Source: Bacteroidaceae bacterium
GTDB lineage: Bacteria; Bacteroidota; Bacteroidia; Bacteroidales; Bacteroidaceae
Reading direction: 5' to 3'
DNA length: 64,000 bases
Assembly (NCBI GenBank): GCA_017541265.1
Contig: JAFXZK010000100.1
Span: 1 to 64,000 of the forward strand
Position 1 is the first letter of the stretch. Every line of letters begins with the position of its first letter. This document shows, one piece after another, positions 52,448 to 61,434 of the stretch. The notes under the pieces were generated by a model. That model had not been told where the DNA came from. It ran no database searches and saw nothing but the letters and a program-made list of their open reading frames with translations. The translations under genes were made by a program, and so were the position numbers.

Positions 52448-53977
52448 ATGACTAATCCCAATTGGCAGACTCCCGCCACGAAGCAAGGAGAAGAGTTTGA
52501 AATGATTGCCAAGACCTTCCAAGGCTTGGAGACAGTATTGGCAACCGAGCTTATCGACCTTGGTGCCAACAACATACAGTTAGGCCGCCGCATGGTCAGC
52601 TTCACGGGCAACAAGGAACTGCTCTACCGTGCCAACTTCCAGCTGCGCACGGCCATCCGCATCCTCATGCCCATCAAGCACTTCCGCGCCACCAGTGCAG
52701 ACGAGGTATATGATGCTGTGCAGGAGATTGACTGGACCAATTATCTGACCAACGATACGACCTTTGCCGTCGATAGCGTGGTGTTCAGCACAGAGTTCCG
52801 CCACTCGAAGTTCGTTGCCTACAAGGTGAAGGATGCCATCGTCGACCAGATGCGCGAGAAGACTGGCGAACGCCCAAACATCCAGATTACCAATCCCGAC
52901 CTGCAGTTGCACATTCACATCGCAGAGTACGACTGCACGCTCTCCCTCGACACGAGCGGCGAGAGCCTGCACCGTCGCGGCTACAGGCAAGAGACCATCG
53001 AGGCACCACTGAACGAAGTCCTTGCCGCAGGCATCATCATGTTGACTGGCTGGAAGGGCGATTGCGACCTCATCGACCCGATGTGCGGCAGCGGCACCAT
53101 CGCCATCGAAGCCGCCCTCATCGCCCGAGGCATCGCACCCGGCGTTTATCGCAAGGAGTATGCCTTTGAGAAGTGGCCAGACTTCGACCAGGAGCTTTTC
53201 GATGCCATCTACGAGGACGACTCGCGGGAGCACGACTTCGACCACCACATCTATGGCTACGACATCAACCGTAATGCCGTTGCCATCGCCACAACCAACG
53301 TCAAGGCAGCAGGCCTGAGCAAGGAAATCACCATTGCACAACAGGACTTCGCCGACTTCAAGCAACCAGCAGAGAAGGCCATCATCATCACCAACCCGCC
53401 CTATGGCGAGCGCATCTCCGCACCTGACCTACTTGGCCTCTACAAGATGATTGGCTCGAAGTTCAAGCACGACTTTACAGGAAACGACGCCTGGGTGCTC
53501 AGCTACCGCGAGGAGTGCTTCGACCAAATAGGCCTGAAGCCGTCGCTCCGCACGCCGCTCTACAACGGCAGCCTCGAATGTGAGCTGCGCAAGTACCAGA
53601 TGTTCAGCGGTAAGTTCAACGAGATGCGTGCCGAGGGCGGCGACATCAAGACAGCCCAGGAGCGCCGCATGATGGCCGACCGCAAACGCTTCAAGCAGCA
53701 CCGCGACTTCAAGGAGAAGCTCGAGGAAGACCCGCGCGACCGCTTCAAACGGAAGGAAGAGCGCGAGGACATCCGACGCAGCGACCGCAGAGACTTCAAG
53801 AGAGAGAATCGCAGAGAAGAGCACCGCGACTTCAAGCGAGACGATGACCGCAGAGAAGGACGCAAGGACTTCCGACGAGACGGTGACCGCCATGACTTCA
53901 AGCGAGGCGGCGACCGCAAAGAAGGACGCCGCGACTTCAGGCGAGACAACGGGAAACCCTATTCAAAGAAAAGATAA
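52448..53977 (+). CDS. THUMP-domain rRNA methyltransferase (RlmL-like)
   Basis: 509 residues. A THUMP domain (about 30-170, FQGLETVLATELIDLGANNIQ) binds RNA, followed by a Rossmann methyltransferase domain with DPMCGSGTIAIEAALIARG near 213 and the catalytic NPPYGERISAPDLLGLYK near 317, the motif of N2-guanine methyltransferases. Probably modifies 23S rRNA. An internal ATG at 52502 has an AGGAG at good distance and starts MIAKTFQGLE, but family members keep a few residues before that Met, so the longer start is kept. The C-terminal 100 residues are a basic, Arg/Asp/Phe repeat tail (RRDFKR units), perhaps RNA-binding. Confidence 0.87.
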   Translation: MTNPNWQTPATKQGEEFEMIAKTFQGLETVLATELIDLGANNIQLGRRMVSFTGNKELLYRANFQLRTAIRILMPIKHFRATSADEVYDAVQEIDWTNYLTNDTTFAVDSVVFSTEFRHSKFVAYKVKDAIVDQMREKTGERPNIQITNPDLQLHIHIAEYDCTLSLDTSGESLHRRGYRQETIEAPLNEVLAAGIIMLTGWKGDCDLIDPMCGSGTIAIEAALIARGIAPGVYRKEYAFEKWPDFDQELFDAIYEDDSREHDFDHHIYGYDINRNAVAIATTNVKAAGLSKEITIAQQDFADFKQPAEKAIIITNPPYGERISAPDLLGLYKMIGSKFKHDFTGNDAWVLSYREECFDQIGLKPSLRTPLYNGSLECELRKYQMFSGKFNEMRAEGGDIKTAQERRMMADRKRFKQHRDFKEKLEEDPRDRFKRKEEREDIRRSDRRDFKRENRREEHRDFKRDDDRREGRKDFRRDGDRHDFKRGGDRKEGRRDFRRDNGKPYSKKR

Positions 53978-53978
53978 T

Positions 53979-54014
53979 CGTCATCACGTTATACCGTTAT
54001 TACGTTATTACGAC
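53979..54014. repeat. Family D words (CGTTATACCGTTATTACG)
   Basis: CGTTATTACGTTATTACG words begin just after the methyltransferase stop codon, before the S9 peptidase gene. Confidence 0.8.
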
Positions 54015-54043
54015 AACGGCCATTAAAACAACCCCATCATCCA

Positions 54044-56044
54044 ATGAAGATTCAAATCCTTTCGCTCCTTATGTTCATACAGGCAGGTTCACTCATGGCA
54101 CAGAAGCTCTTCACGCTCGAGGAGCTGAACTTCGGCGGCAAGAACGCCTCGCAGTTCTCGCCCGAGCGCTGGAAGCTGCGCTGGGAGGGCGACCGCCTCA
54201 TCGATGCCGACAAGAAGCCAGCCATCACCATCGACCGCACCACAGGCAAAGCCATCGAAGGCTCCGAGGCTCCCGAAGCCCCCGAAGCCCGCAAGCCCCG
54301 CGAGGGTGAGCTGGAATACTGCCCAGCCTCCGGCGCCGTTGCCTACTCGAAGGACAACAACCTCTGGGTTGCTACTGCCGACGGCACCGAGCACCAGCTG
54401 TCCGCCGACGGCTCACGCGAAATCGTCTATGGCAAGAGTGTTCACCGCGACGAGTTCGGCATCTACAAGGGAACCTTCTGGAGCGAGGACGGGCAGCAGC
54501 TCGCCTTCTACCGCATGGACCAGAGCATGGTGGCGGACTATCCGCAGGTCAACACCTTCGAGCGTGAGGCGACGCTTACGCCGGACAAGTACCCGATGGC
54601 AGGCATGACGTCGCACAAAGTGACTGTCGGCATCTTCTCCTTGCAAACAGGAAAGACCATCTACCTCGACTTCGGCGACCCCACCGACCGCTACTTCACC
54701 AACATCGCCTGGGCACCCGACGGCAGGACACTCTACCTCTATGAGGTCAACCGCGACCAGAACCATACGACGCTCGACGCCTACGACACAGCAACGGGGC
54801 GTAAGATAAAGACCCTTCGCGAGGAAAGCTCGGACAAGTATGTCGAACCCCTCCACCCTATCACATTCTTGCCTTGGGACAGCACGAAGTTCATCTACTG
54901 GAGCTGGAAGGACGGCTACAAGCACCTCTACCTCATGGACATCGATGGCAATGAACTCGGTCAGCTGACCAGCGGCAAATGGGTCGTTAAGGAGCTTGTC
55001 GGCTTCTGCCCCGCCACGAAAAGCGCCATCATCATCACTAAGGAGGCTGGCGACCTACAGCGCAACATCTACCGTCTCGACCTGAAGACGAAGAAGCGCA
55101 CCCTGCTCGACAACGGGCGCGGCTGCCACTCCGCAAAGCTCTCTGCCGACGGGCGTTACCTCATCGACACTTGGCAGGAGCCTAACGTGCCGCGTGCCTG
55201 CGCCGTGACCGACACCAAGACGGGCAAGCAGACCTTGCTCCGCACGGCCAAGGACCCGTGGGAAGGCTGGTACCAGCCCATCTTCGAGCAAGGCACCATC
55301 CTCGCCGCCGACGGCCAGACGACGCTCTACTGGCGCATGGTGAAGCCCATGGACTTCGACCCGACGAAGAAGTACCCGACCGTCATCTACGTCTATGGCG
55401 GCCCGCACGCACATTGCGTCGAGGCATCGTGGCACTGGGGGTCGCGCTCCTGGGAAACCTATATGGCACAGAAGGGCTACATCCTTTTCATCCTCGACAA
55501 CCGTGGCAGTGAGGACAGGGGCCGAGACTTCGAGCAAGCCACCTTCCGCCACCTCGGGCAGGAGGAGATGAAAGACCAGATGCAGGGCGTCGCGTTCCTG
55601 AAGACATTGCCTTACGTCGATAGCAGCAGGCTTGGTGTACACGGCTGGAGCTACGGCGGCTTCATGACCACATCACTGATGACCACCTACCCCGACGCCT
55701 TCAAGGTGGGCGTGGCAGGCGGACCCGTCATCGACTGGAAATGGTACGAGGTGATGTACGGTGAGCGCTACATGGACACGCCAGAGCAGAACCCCGAGGG
55801 CTACGAGCAGACGAGCTGCATCAACAAAGCCAAGAACCTGAAGGGCAAGCTGCAAATCATCATCGGCATGAACGACCCGACGTGCGTGCCTCAGCACAGC
55901 CTCCAGTTCCTCAACGCCTGTGCCGAGGCCGGCACGCAGCCCGACTTCTTCGTCTATCCCGGCGAGGGCCACAACATGGCAGGTCACAAGAGCGTCCATC
56001 TGCACGAGCGCATCACGCAATACTTCGAGGACTACCTGAAGTAA
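54044..56044 (+). CDS. S9 family (dipeptidyl peptidase IV-like) serine peptidase
   Basis: 666 residues with a signal peptide (MKIQILSLLMFIQAGSLMAQ), somewhat shorter than the usual about 720-740. An N-terminal beta-propeller (about 60-390, with DEFGIYKGTFWSEDGQQLAF and YFTNIAWAPDGRTLYLYEVNR) precedes an alpha/beta-hydrolase domain. The catalytic Ser536 is in VHGWSYGGFM, the Asp in IIGMNDPTCVPQ near 605 and the His in GEGHNMAG near 645. Probably removes dipeptides from proline-containing peptides in the periplasm. A linker near 75-95 (APEAPEARKPREGE) is encoded by a CCCGAAGCC-type repeat. The Kelch-AraC gene follows after 44 bases of family C words. Confidence 0.88.
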   Translation: MKIQILSLLMFIQAGSLMAQKLFTLEELNFGGKNASQFSPERWKLRWEGDRLIDADKKPAITIDRTTGKAIEGSEAPEAPEARKPREGELEYCPASGAVAYSKDNNLWVATADGTEHQLSADGSREIVYGKSVHRDEFGIYKGTFWSEDGQQLAFYRMDQSMVADYPQVNTFEREATLTPDKYPMAGMTSHKVTVGIFSLQTGKTIYLDFGDPTDRYFTNIAWAPDGRTLYLYEVNRDQNHTTLDAYDTATGRKIKTLREESSDKYVEPLHPITFLPWDSTKFIYWSWKDGYKHLYLMDIDGNELGQLTSGKWVVKELVGFCPATKSAIIITKEAGDLQRNIYRLDLKTKKRTLLDNGRGCHSAKLSADGRYLIDTWQEPNVPRACAVTDTKTGKQTLLRTAKDPWEGWYQPIFEQGTILAADGQTTLYWRMVKPMDFDPTKKYPTVIYVYGGPHAHCVEASWHWGSRSWETYMAQKGYILFILDNRGSEDRGRDFEQATFRHLGQEEMKDQMQGVAFLKTLPYVDSSRLGVHGWSYGGFMTTSLMTTYPDAFKVGVAGGPVIDWKWYEVMYGERYMDTPEQNPEGYEQTSCINKAKNLKGKLQIIIGMNDPTCVPQHSLQFLNACAEAGTQPDFFVYPGEGHNMAGHKSVHLHERITQYFEDYLK

Positions 56045-56085
56045 AAGTAAAAAGGTGAAAAAGTTAAAAAGTAAAACGAAAAGGG
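56041..56085. repeat. Family C word repeats (GTAAAAAGGTGAAAAAGTT)
   Basis: AAAAAGGTGAAAAAGTTAAA words from the S9 peptidase stop codon to the start of the Kelch-AraC gene. Similar words are at 4766-4873 and 12490-12550. Confidence 0.8.
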
Positions 56086-56088
56086 GTA

Positions 56089-57765
56089 ATGGCTCTTCGA
56101 TTTTCGCTTCTTATTCTTCACTTCTCTCTCTTCACCTTTCATTCGGCTTTGGCTGGTGCTCAGACGACATGTCCCGTGGTGAAGATAGAGGCGGTGCGCC
56201 TGCCCGACCTGAATGTGCCGCGTGCCGGACACTCCGTGTTCGTGGTGAACGGCGAGCCAACGGTGGTGGGAGGTCATACCACCAGCTTTGTGCCGACAGC
56301 CACCGCTGAATACTTCCGCGACGGCAAGTGGCACCTCATGCAGACAGCCTATCCCCACGACCAAGGTTTCAGCGTGCCACTCTGTTCAGGCCAGGTTCTC
56401 ATCGGCGGTGGTCATGCAGAGCCGCTTGGCATCGGGCACATCCATTCCGTCGAGATGTACGACGCTGCCACACATTCCCTTAAGGGATTCGGCTGCCTCG
56501 ACACCAAACGGTGCTTTGCCAGCGCCACGGAGATAGACAGCGGGCGCGTGGTCATTGCAGGCAACTGGTTTAACGACACTCATGACATCGAGTTGTACGA
56601 CGGACAGAAGTTCTTCCACAGCGTGAAGCCTGCGGCGCAGAGGCGGGCACGGCCTCTTGTCCTGCGCATTGCAGAGGACGATGCCATCATCTTCGGCAGA
56701 GCGGACGACCACGCGAACTTCCTTGACACGATTATTGTTGACCGGCTGAAGGGCGAACCTTTCAGCGTGCCGCTCTTCGACGAGTGGAGGCCCCTGACCT
56801 ACTTGGAGGAAGCCGACAGCAGGAGCTTCTGCGTCGCTGGCGAAGGGCAGGACGCATACACCTATCTCCTGCCCGTGGAGAACAAGGACGGACAGATAGC
56901 CATCTGCCGCATCGCAGGCATGAAGTTCTCGCTGCTCCCCACCAACGGCAGCATACCAACAAGCTGCGAGGGCAGGCGCATCATCTACCGCTATTACCTA
57001 AACATCGACCATGAAGCCGGACGTGCCTATCTCTATGGTAGTGGCGACAACGACGGGCGGCTCTATGTGCTTGCCATCGATATTGCCACAAGCCCCGCCG
57101 ACCTGACACTCTACTACACAGAGCCAACGGAGCACCCCGTCTATGGCAGTCCCGTACTGACACCCGACGGCGACCTCTTGCTCACTGGTGGCATGGAGAT
57201 ATGCCCCGACTCCACCGTTGATAACTTCACGCCCCATGCCACCGTCCTCCTGCTACCCGTGGGGCACAACTCCCTCCCTTTAAGGGAGGGTTGGGGTGGG
57301 TCTTACACCTGGCTGTGGACGGCCTTGACGCTACTGGCACTCACCGCCTTGTCTGTTCTGCTATGGCGGCGCAGGAAAGCAAAGACCGCAGAAGGGGTAA
57401 AGTCCAGTGATGCCATTACTGGCACCGACACCGACGAGGCGCTGATGCAACGCATCTGCCAACTGATGGACAAAGAGCAACCTTACTTGAACAGCGAATT
57501 GAAGATAGCCGACATTGCCGGCAGCCTCGGCACCAACGTCTCGTACGTCTCTGCCTGCATCAACCGGCAGAAGGGTTGCTCGTTCAACCAGTTTGTAAAC
57601 GGCTATCGCATCAACCACGCCAAGAACCTGTTGCGTCGCAGTCCCGACAAGAAGATGTCCGAGGTGTGGGCGGCATCGGGCTTTGCCAACGAGACATCGT
57701 TCTTCCGCACCTTCAAGACACTCACAGGCATGACGCCTACGGAGTGGAAAGCCCAAATCGACTGA
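56089..57765 (+). CDS. Membrane-spanning regulator: periplasmic Kelch propeller plus AraC HTH
   Basis: 558 residues. A signal or anchor (FSLLILHFSLFTFHSALAGA) is followed by a Kelch-like propeller (about 30-390: VPRAGHSVFVVNGEPTVVGG, HTTSFVPTATAEYFRDGKWH, VPLCSGQVLIGGGHAEP). One membrane segment follows (YTWLWTALTLLALTALSVLLW, about 406-427), then a cytoplasmic AraC-type domain: LKIADIAGSLGTNVSYVSAC near 470 and the second helix-turn-helix MSEVWAASGFANETSFFRTF. It should sense a periplasmic ligand and bind DNA directly. There is no histidine kinase or receiver. A family K element (57269-57304) sits just before the membrane segment. The propeller closely resembles that of the next gene's product. 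Confidence 0.85.
   Translation: MALRFSLLILHFSLFTFHSALAGAQTTCPVVKIEAVRLPDLNVPRAGHSVFVVNGEPTVVGGHTTSFVPTATAEYFRDGKWHLMQTAYPHDQGFSVPLCSGQVLIGGGHAEPLGIGHIHSVEMYDAATHSLKGFGCLDTKRCFASATEIDSGRVVIAGNWFNDTHDIELYDGQKFFHSVKPAAQRRARPLVLRIAEDDAIIFGRADDHANFLDTIIVDRLKGEPFSVPLFDEWRPLTYLEEADSRSFCVAGEGQDAYTYLLPVENKDGQIAICRIAGMKFSLLPTNGSIPTSCEGRRIIYRYYLNIDHEAGRAYLYGSGDNDGRLYVLAIDIATSPADLTLYYTEPTEHPVYGSPVLTPDGDLLLTGGMEICPDSTVDNFTPHATVLLLPVGHNSLPLREGWGGSYTWLWTALTLLALTALSVLLWRRRKAKTAEGVKSSDAITGTDTDEALMQRICQLMDKEQPYLNSELKIADIAGSLGTNVSYVSACINRQKGCSFNQFVNGYRINHAKNLLRRSPDKKMSEVWAASGFANETSFFRTFKTLTGMTPTEWKAQID
57269..57304. repeat. Family K palindromic element in the Kelch-AraC gene
   Basis: CTCCCTCCCTTTAAGGGAGG then GTTGGGGTGGGTCTT, in frame, encoding NSLPLREGWGGS between the propeller and the membrane segment. 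Confidence 0.85.
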
Positions 57766-57795
57766 CAAAACATCAATTGTCAGTCGATTTTTTTG
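57755..57795 (+). terminator. Terminator of the Kelch-AraC gene
   Basis: AAATCGACTGACAA and TTGTCAGTCGATTT form a perfect 14-bp stem with an 8-base loop and a following T-run. The stop codon TGA lies inside the left arm. Confidence 0.92.
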
Positions 57796-57825
57796 TATTG
57801 TAAGCCATCATGCCTGCAATTTGTC

Positions 57826-57833
57826 TATCTTTG
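57826..57833 (+). promoter_or_regulatory. Bacteroidetes -7 box TATCTTTG for the LRR-Kelch gene
   Basis: TATCTTTGCAAGCAAAT, 27 bases before the ATG at 57860 and about 30 bases after the regulator's terminator, so the gene has its own promoter. Confidence 0.8.
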
Positions 57834-57859
57834 CAAGCAAATCCTTATACTTTTATATT

Positions 57860-60800
57860 ATGAAAAAGACAAGACAATTACTCATTTCACTTCTCACCCT
57901 GCTTTGCTGCAGCACGGGGGCGTGGGCACAGAATCAGGACGGTGAGGGCAATTATCTCATTGGTTCGGTACAGGACTGGAAGGCTTTTGCCACTTTGGTA
58001 CAGACAGAGCCGACAGCAAATGCCAGGATGATTGCAGACATCGACCTGGGCGACGACCAGACGACTGTTGGAACACAAGATGTTCCTTATGCTGGCACGT
58101 TTGACGGAAATGGACATACATTGACTGTTGCATACAGCCAGAATATTCATGGGCTGGCTCCGTTCCGTTATATTAATGGTGCAACAATCCAGAGAATTCA
58201 TATTACCGGCACTATCGATACACAAACCGGCAAATGCGCTGCGGGTATTGTCTCATATAGCACAGGAGGTACGACAACTATCAGCGAATGCTGGTCATCG
58301 GCAAAGCTCAAAGGGGATGACACGATGGGAGGAATTTGCGCTGTGATACAAGATGGTACAATGAACATTAATGACTGCCTGGTTGATGGTACTATATCAG
58401 GAAGTAATGCATTTAACGGAGGTTTTATTTCACATCCCGACAATACCGCTACAGTGAACATCAACAATGGTCTTTTCCTGAGATACGCTGATGCTGATGT
58501 CTATTGGAGTGGAACATTCTTCAGGAGTGATCAAGACTGGTTCGGTCCTCGCAATCTCTATAATTGTTATTACTTCTACCCATACGGTTATCCACAAGGC
58601 ATACAAGCAACCGAAGAGCAGCTTGCCAACGGTGAGACAGCCAGAGCTCTGCAGGCAGGACGCCCGGAGCAGGTTTGGGTGCAGGACATGGATATGGGGC
58701 AGCCGATGCTGAAGGTGTTTGCGACGGAGCAAGAACCCAGCGGTATGTTCTGTTATATCTACAATCACGACACGCAGACTGCCACAGTCACCTACTTGCG
58801 CGATAGTGACAGTAACAAGAAGGGCGGCACATATGTGGGCGACGTGGTCATTCCCGCCAAGGCTCCCAATGGCTACGACGTGACCGTTATTGGCGAGGAT
58901 GCCTTCTATAACTGCCCTGAAATGACCTCGCTCACCATTCCTGCCACCATCGACAGTATCGGCTGTGAGCCGTTTGCGGAAAGCGGAGCACAACTGACGA
59001 AAATCACCATCGAGGACGGCGATACGCCGATACGCTGCCACGTCCGGGATGCATGGCCCATGGGCTGCTACCCTGTTTTCGGGCGCTACGTCAACGTGGA
59101 GGAATTGTATATCGGACGGAATTACAGCAGCTTCGTAAGCCGAGGCTGGGTGGAGGCCGTTTATGAAGGCTCGTGGTCGCTCATCCGTGACAGCGAACAC
59201 CTGAAAAAGGTCACACTCGGCAATGTATTTACCGAGGTGCCATACGCCATGTTCTATGGCTGCACGCAGCTACAGGAAGTCAACATCAACCCTAATGCCA
59301 AGAGTGTTGGCAAGGAGGCTTTCTCACACTGTGAGGCATTGACGACTATTGACCTGCCCGAAGGCATTGAAACCATCGACGAGGAGGCTTTCTACTATTG
59401 CAAGGCATTGGAGCATATCGGTCTTCCAAAGACACTGGGGGTTATCGGAGGTAATGCGTTCACGAACTGCGATGCGTTCAGCAGCTTCACCATCCCCGCC
59501 TCAGTTGACAGCATCGGTGCCAATATACTCGCCGACTGCGATAACCTGAAGCGTATCGACATAGCCTACAGCTCTGAGCCATTGAAGTACTACTGTCCCA
59601 GCCAATTCCAGAACTCCCTGCGCTCGGCTCCCATCGACACACTCTACACAGACCGCTATATCGACGGCGCCCTCAGCGACAACCGCACACTGAAGAAACT
59701 CTATATAGGTCCCAACGTGACGGCTTTGCACGATTATAATTTCAGCGATTGCTACAACATCGACGAAGTATTCAGCCTGAACCCCGAGCCGCCCACATGC
59801 GAGGGAAGCAGCGTGTTCTATTCTGGTACTAAACAGAGCGCAACGCTCCATGTGCCCGTAGGCAGCCTTGATGCCTACAAAGAGGCATACATTTGGAAGG
59901 ACTTCTTCAATATCGTTGACGACATTGGAAGCGACGAACCCTGCGAGCCGACGCTGACACAGGAGAAGCTGTATGCAACACGTCTAGCCGACATGGGCAC
60001 CGCCCGCATCTGCCACCAAATTATGCCGACAGACGACGGCTTCGTGGTCTTCGGCGGACACACCACGAGCTTCGTTCGCACACAGAGCGCAGAGCGCTAC
60101 AATATCGCCACCGACAGTTGGACGCAGATGACAATGCTCTACTGTCAGGACTACGCCGCAGGCATTGTCACCGCCGACGGCAAGATGCTCTTGGCAGGCG
60201 GCATGAGCGGCAATGGCGGCTCGGGAGCCAGCAGCCTGTGTGAGCTTTACAATCCCGACGACAACTCCTTCACCGCCACAGGCAGCATGGTGCAGGCACG
60301 CAGTATGGCGACGGCCACGATGACGAAGAGCGGCAAGATATACATCAACGGCTGCTGGTACAACAGCAGCTACGGCCTGGAGTGCTATGACCCCGAAACC
60401 GGCACCTTCTCGAAGGTTGGAGATGGACTGAACGCCAACCATCCCCTTCTGCTGTCATTGCGTAATGAACGCGTCGCCATCATTGATGGCAGCAAGATGG
60501 TGGTGGTGGAGAACGGCACGACAACCAACGTGACGAGCGAACTGCTGACCGAGTACCCCATTCTGAAAGGCTGGGACGAGGCGCAGATGAAGTACTACCA
60601 AGCGAGGGACTACAGCTATATCGTGGTAGGCAAGAGTGCCACACAGGCCGTGCTGCTGAGCATCTATGACGATGCCGCAGAGGGCATCAAGATAACGAAG
60701 ATTGCCGACCTGCCCATGACTCTCCCCGACAACGAGAGCGTAGGAATTGGCTATCACGACCAGGGGACGCGCGTGTTCTGCAATAACGCGAAGCATAAGG

Positions 60801-61219
60801 TATATGTGCAGACCACCATCAAGGACGACGGCTTCAGCCCCGTCATCATCGAATACACCTATCCTATTGTCTCAAGCCCCGAAAGCGGCAACATCGTGGT
60901 GTATGCGACAGACAAGCCTCTCGCAAAGCATGTGGATAATGCCGCATGGACAATGCTCCCCGACGGCACTCTGCTTTCCGCAGGCGGCGGCGACAGCAAC
61001 TTCGCGCCCCACAAGCAGTCCTTCATCTACAATCTGGGCGACGGCAGCGACGACCCCGATGGCATCAAGGAATTGGACAATTGGACAATTGGACAATCTA
61101 ACAATTGTCAAATGGTGAAATCGTCAAATTGTCAAATTTATAGCCTCAGCGGTCAGCGCCTGAGCAAGCCCCAGCGCGGCCTGAACATCATCGACGGCAA
61201 GAAAATTGTAATCAGGTAA
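57860..61219 (+). CDS. Giant secreted GLUG/LRR/Kelch surface protein with sorting tail
   Basis: 1119 residues from ATG 57860 (MKKTRQLLISLLTLLCCSTGAWA, a signal peptide); an earlier start at 57821 would lie before the promoter. About 25-290 is GLUG-like beta-helix (GTFDGNGHTLTVAY, MGGICAVIQDGTMNINDCLV). About 294-690 holds BspA-type leucine-rich repeats (VIGEDAFYNCPEMTSLTIPA, VGKEAFSHCEALTTIDLPEG, IDEEAFYYCKALEHIGLP). About 704-1060 is a Kelch propeller (MGTARICHQIMPTDDGFVVF, GGHTTSFVRTQSAERYN). The tail is a word-repeat linker, then YSLSGQRLSKPQRGLNIIDG and KKIVIR. BspA-type repeats bind host or microbial proteins. The Kelch part resembles the sensor of the regulator encoded immediately upstream. 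Confidence 0.85.
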   Translation: MKKTRQLLISLLTLLCCSTGAWAQNQDGEGNYLIGSVQDWKAFATLVQTEPTANARMIADIDLGDDQTTVGTQDVPYAGTFDGNGHTLTVAYSQNIHGLAPFRYINGATIQRIHITGTIDTQTGKCAAGIVSYSTGGTTTISECWSSAKLKGDDTMGGICAVIQDGTMNINDCLVDGTISGSNAFNGGFISHPDNTATVNINNGLFLRYADADVYWSGTFFRSDQDWFGPRNLYNCYYFYPYGYPQGIQATEEQLANGETARALQAGRPEQVWVQDMDMGQPMLKVFATEQEPSGMFCYIYNHDTQTATVTYLRDSDSNKKGGTYVGDVVIPAKAPNGYDVTVIGEDAFYNCPEMTSLTIPATIDSIGCEPFAESGAQLTKITIEDGDTPIRCHVRDAWPMGCYPVFGRYVNVEELYIGRNYSSFVSRGWVEAVYEGSWSLIRDSEHLKKVTLGNVFTEVPYAMFYGCTQLQEVNINPNAKSVGKEAFSHCEALTTIDLPEGIETIDEEAFYYCKALEHIGLPKTLGVIGGNAFTNCDAFSSFTIPASVDSIGANILADCDNLKRIDIAYSSEPLKYYCPSQFQNSLRSAPIDTLYTDRYIDGALSDNRTLKKLYIGPNVTALHDYNFSDCYNIDEVFSLNPEPPTCEGSSVFYSGTKQSATLHVPVGSLDAYKEAYIWKDFFNIVDDIGSDEPCEPTLTQEKLYATRLADMGTARICHQIMPTDDGFVVFGGHTTSFVRTQSAERYNIATDSWTQMTMLYCQDYAAGIVTADGKMLLAGGMSGNGGSGASSLCELYNPDDNSFTATGSMVQARSMATATMTKSGKIYINGCWYNSSYGLECYDPETGTFSKVGDGLNANHPLLLSLRNERVAIIDGSKMVVVENGTTTNVTSELLTEYPILKGWDEAQMKYYQARDYSYIVVGKSATQAVLLSIYDDAAEGIKITKIADLPMTLPDNESVGIGYHDQGTRVFCNNAKHKVYVQTTIKDDGFSPVIIEYTYPIVSSPESGNIVVYATDKPLAKHVDNAAWTMLPDGTLLSAGGGDSNFAPHKQSFIYNLGDGSDDPDGIKELDNWTIGQSNNCQMVKSSNCQIYSLSGQRLSKPQRGLNIIDGKKIVIR
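61073..61142. repeat. Family H words in frame before the sorting tail
   Basis: AATTGGACAATTGGACAATT and GTCAAATTGTCAAATT words encode LDNWTIGQSNNCQMVKSSNCQ-like linker residues (split here in reading: LDNWTIGQ, SNNCQM, VKSSNCQ) directly before the YSLSGQR tail. Confidence 0.85.
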
Positions 61220-61249
61220 AAGACAGATAGATAGAGAAGGTTGCAAAAA

Positions 61250-61350
61250 CCCCTGTACTTGTTGCCATAAGTACAGGGGTTTATTGCAATAAGTACACGG
61301 ACTTATGACAATAAGTACAGGGACTTATGGCGACAAGTACGGGGACTTAT
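61250..61350. repeat. Family A array, 22-bp palindromic units (locus 4)
   Basis: A half unit and four full or nearly full units at 22-bp spacing: ATAAGTACAGGGGTTTATTG, ATAAGTACACGGACTTATGA, ATAAGTACAGGGACTTATGG, ACAAGTACGGGGACTTATTT. The array is between the LRR-Kelch gene and purD. Confidence 0.9.
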
Positions 61351-61394
61351 TTCAGATTATCACCAAAAGCTTATTCAATTCCAAATTTATTTCG

Positions 61395-61402
61395 TATCTT
61401 TG
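61395..61402 (+). promoter_or_regulatory. Bacteroidetes -7 box TATCTTTG for purD
   Basis: TATCTTTGCAGCATAA, 32 bases before the purD ATG and about 45 bases after the family A array. No purine riboswitch was recognised. Confidence 0.8.
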
Positions 61403-61434
61403 CAGCATAAATTAGTCGTATAGGAGATTTTATT

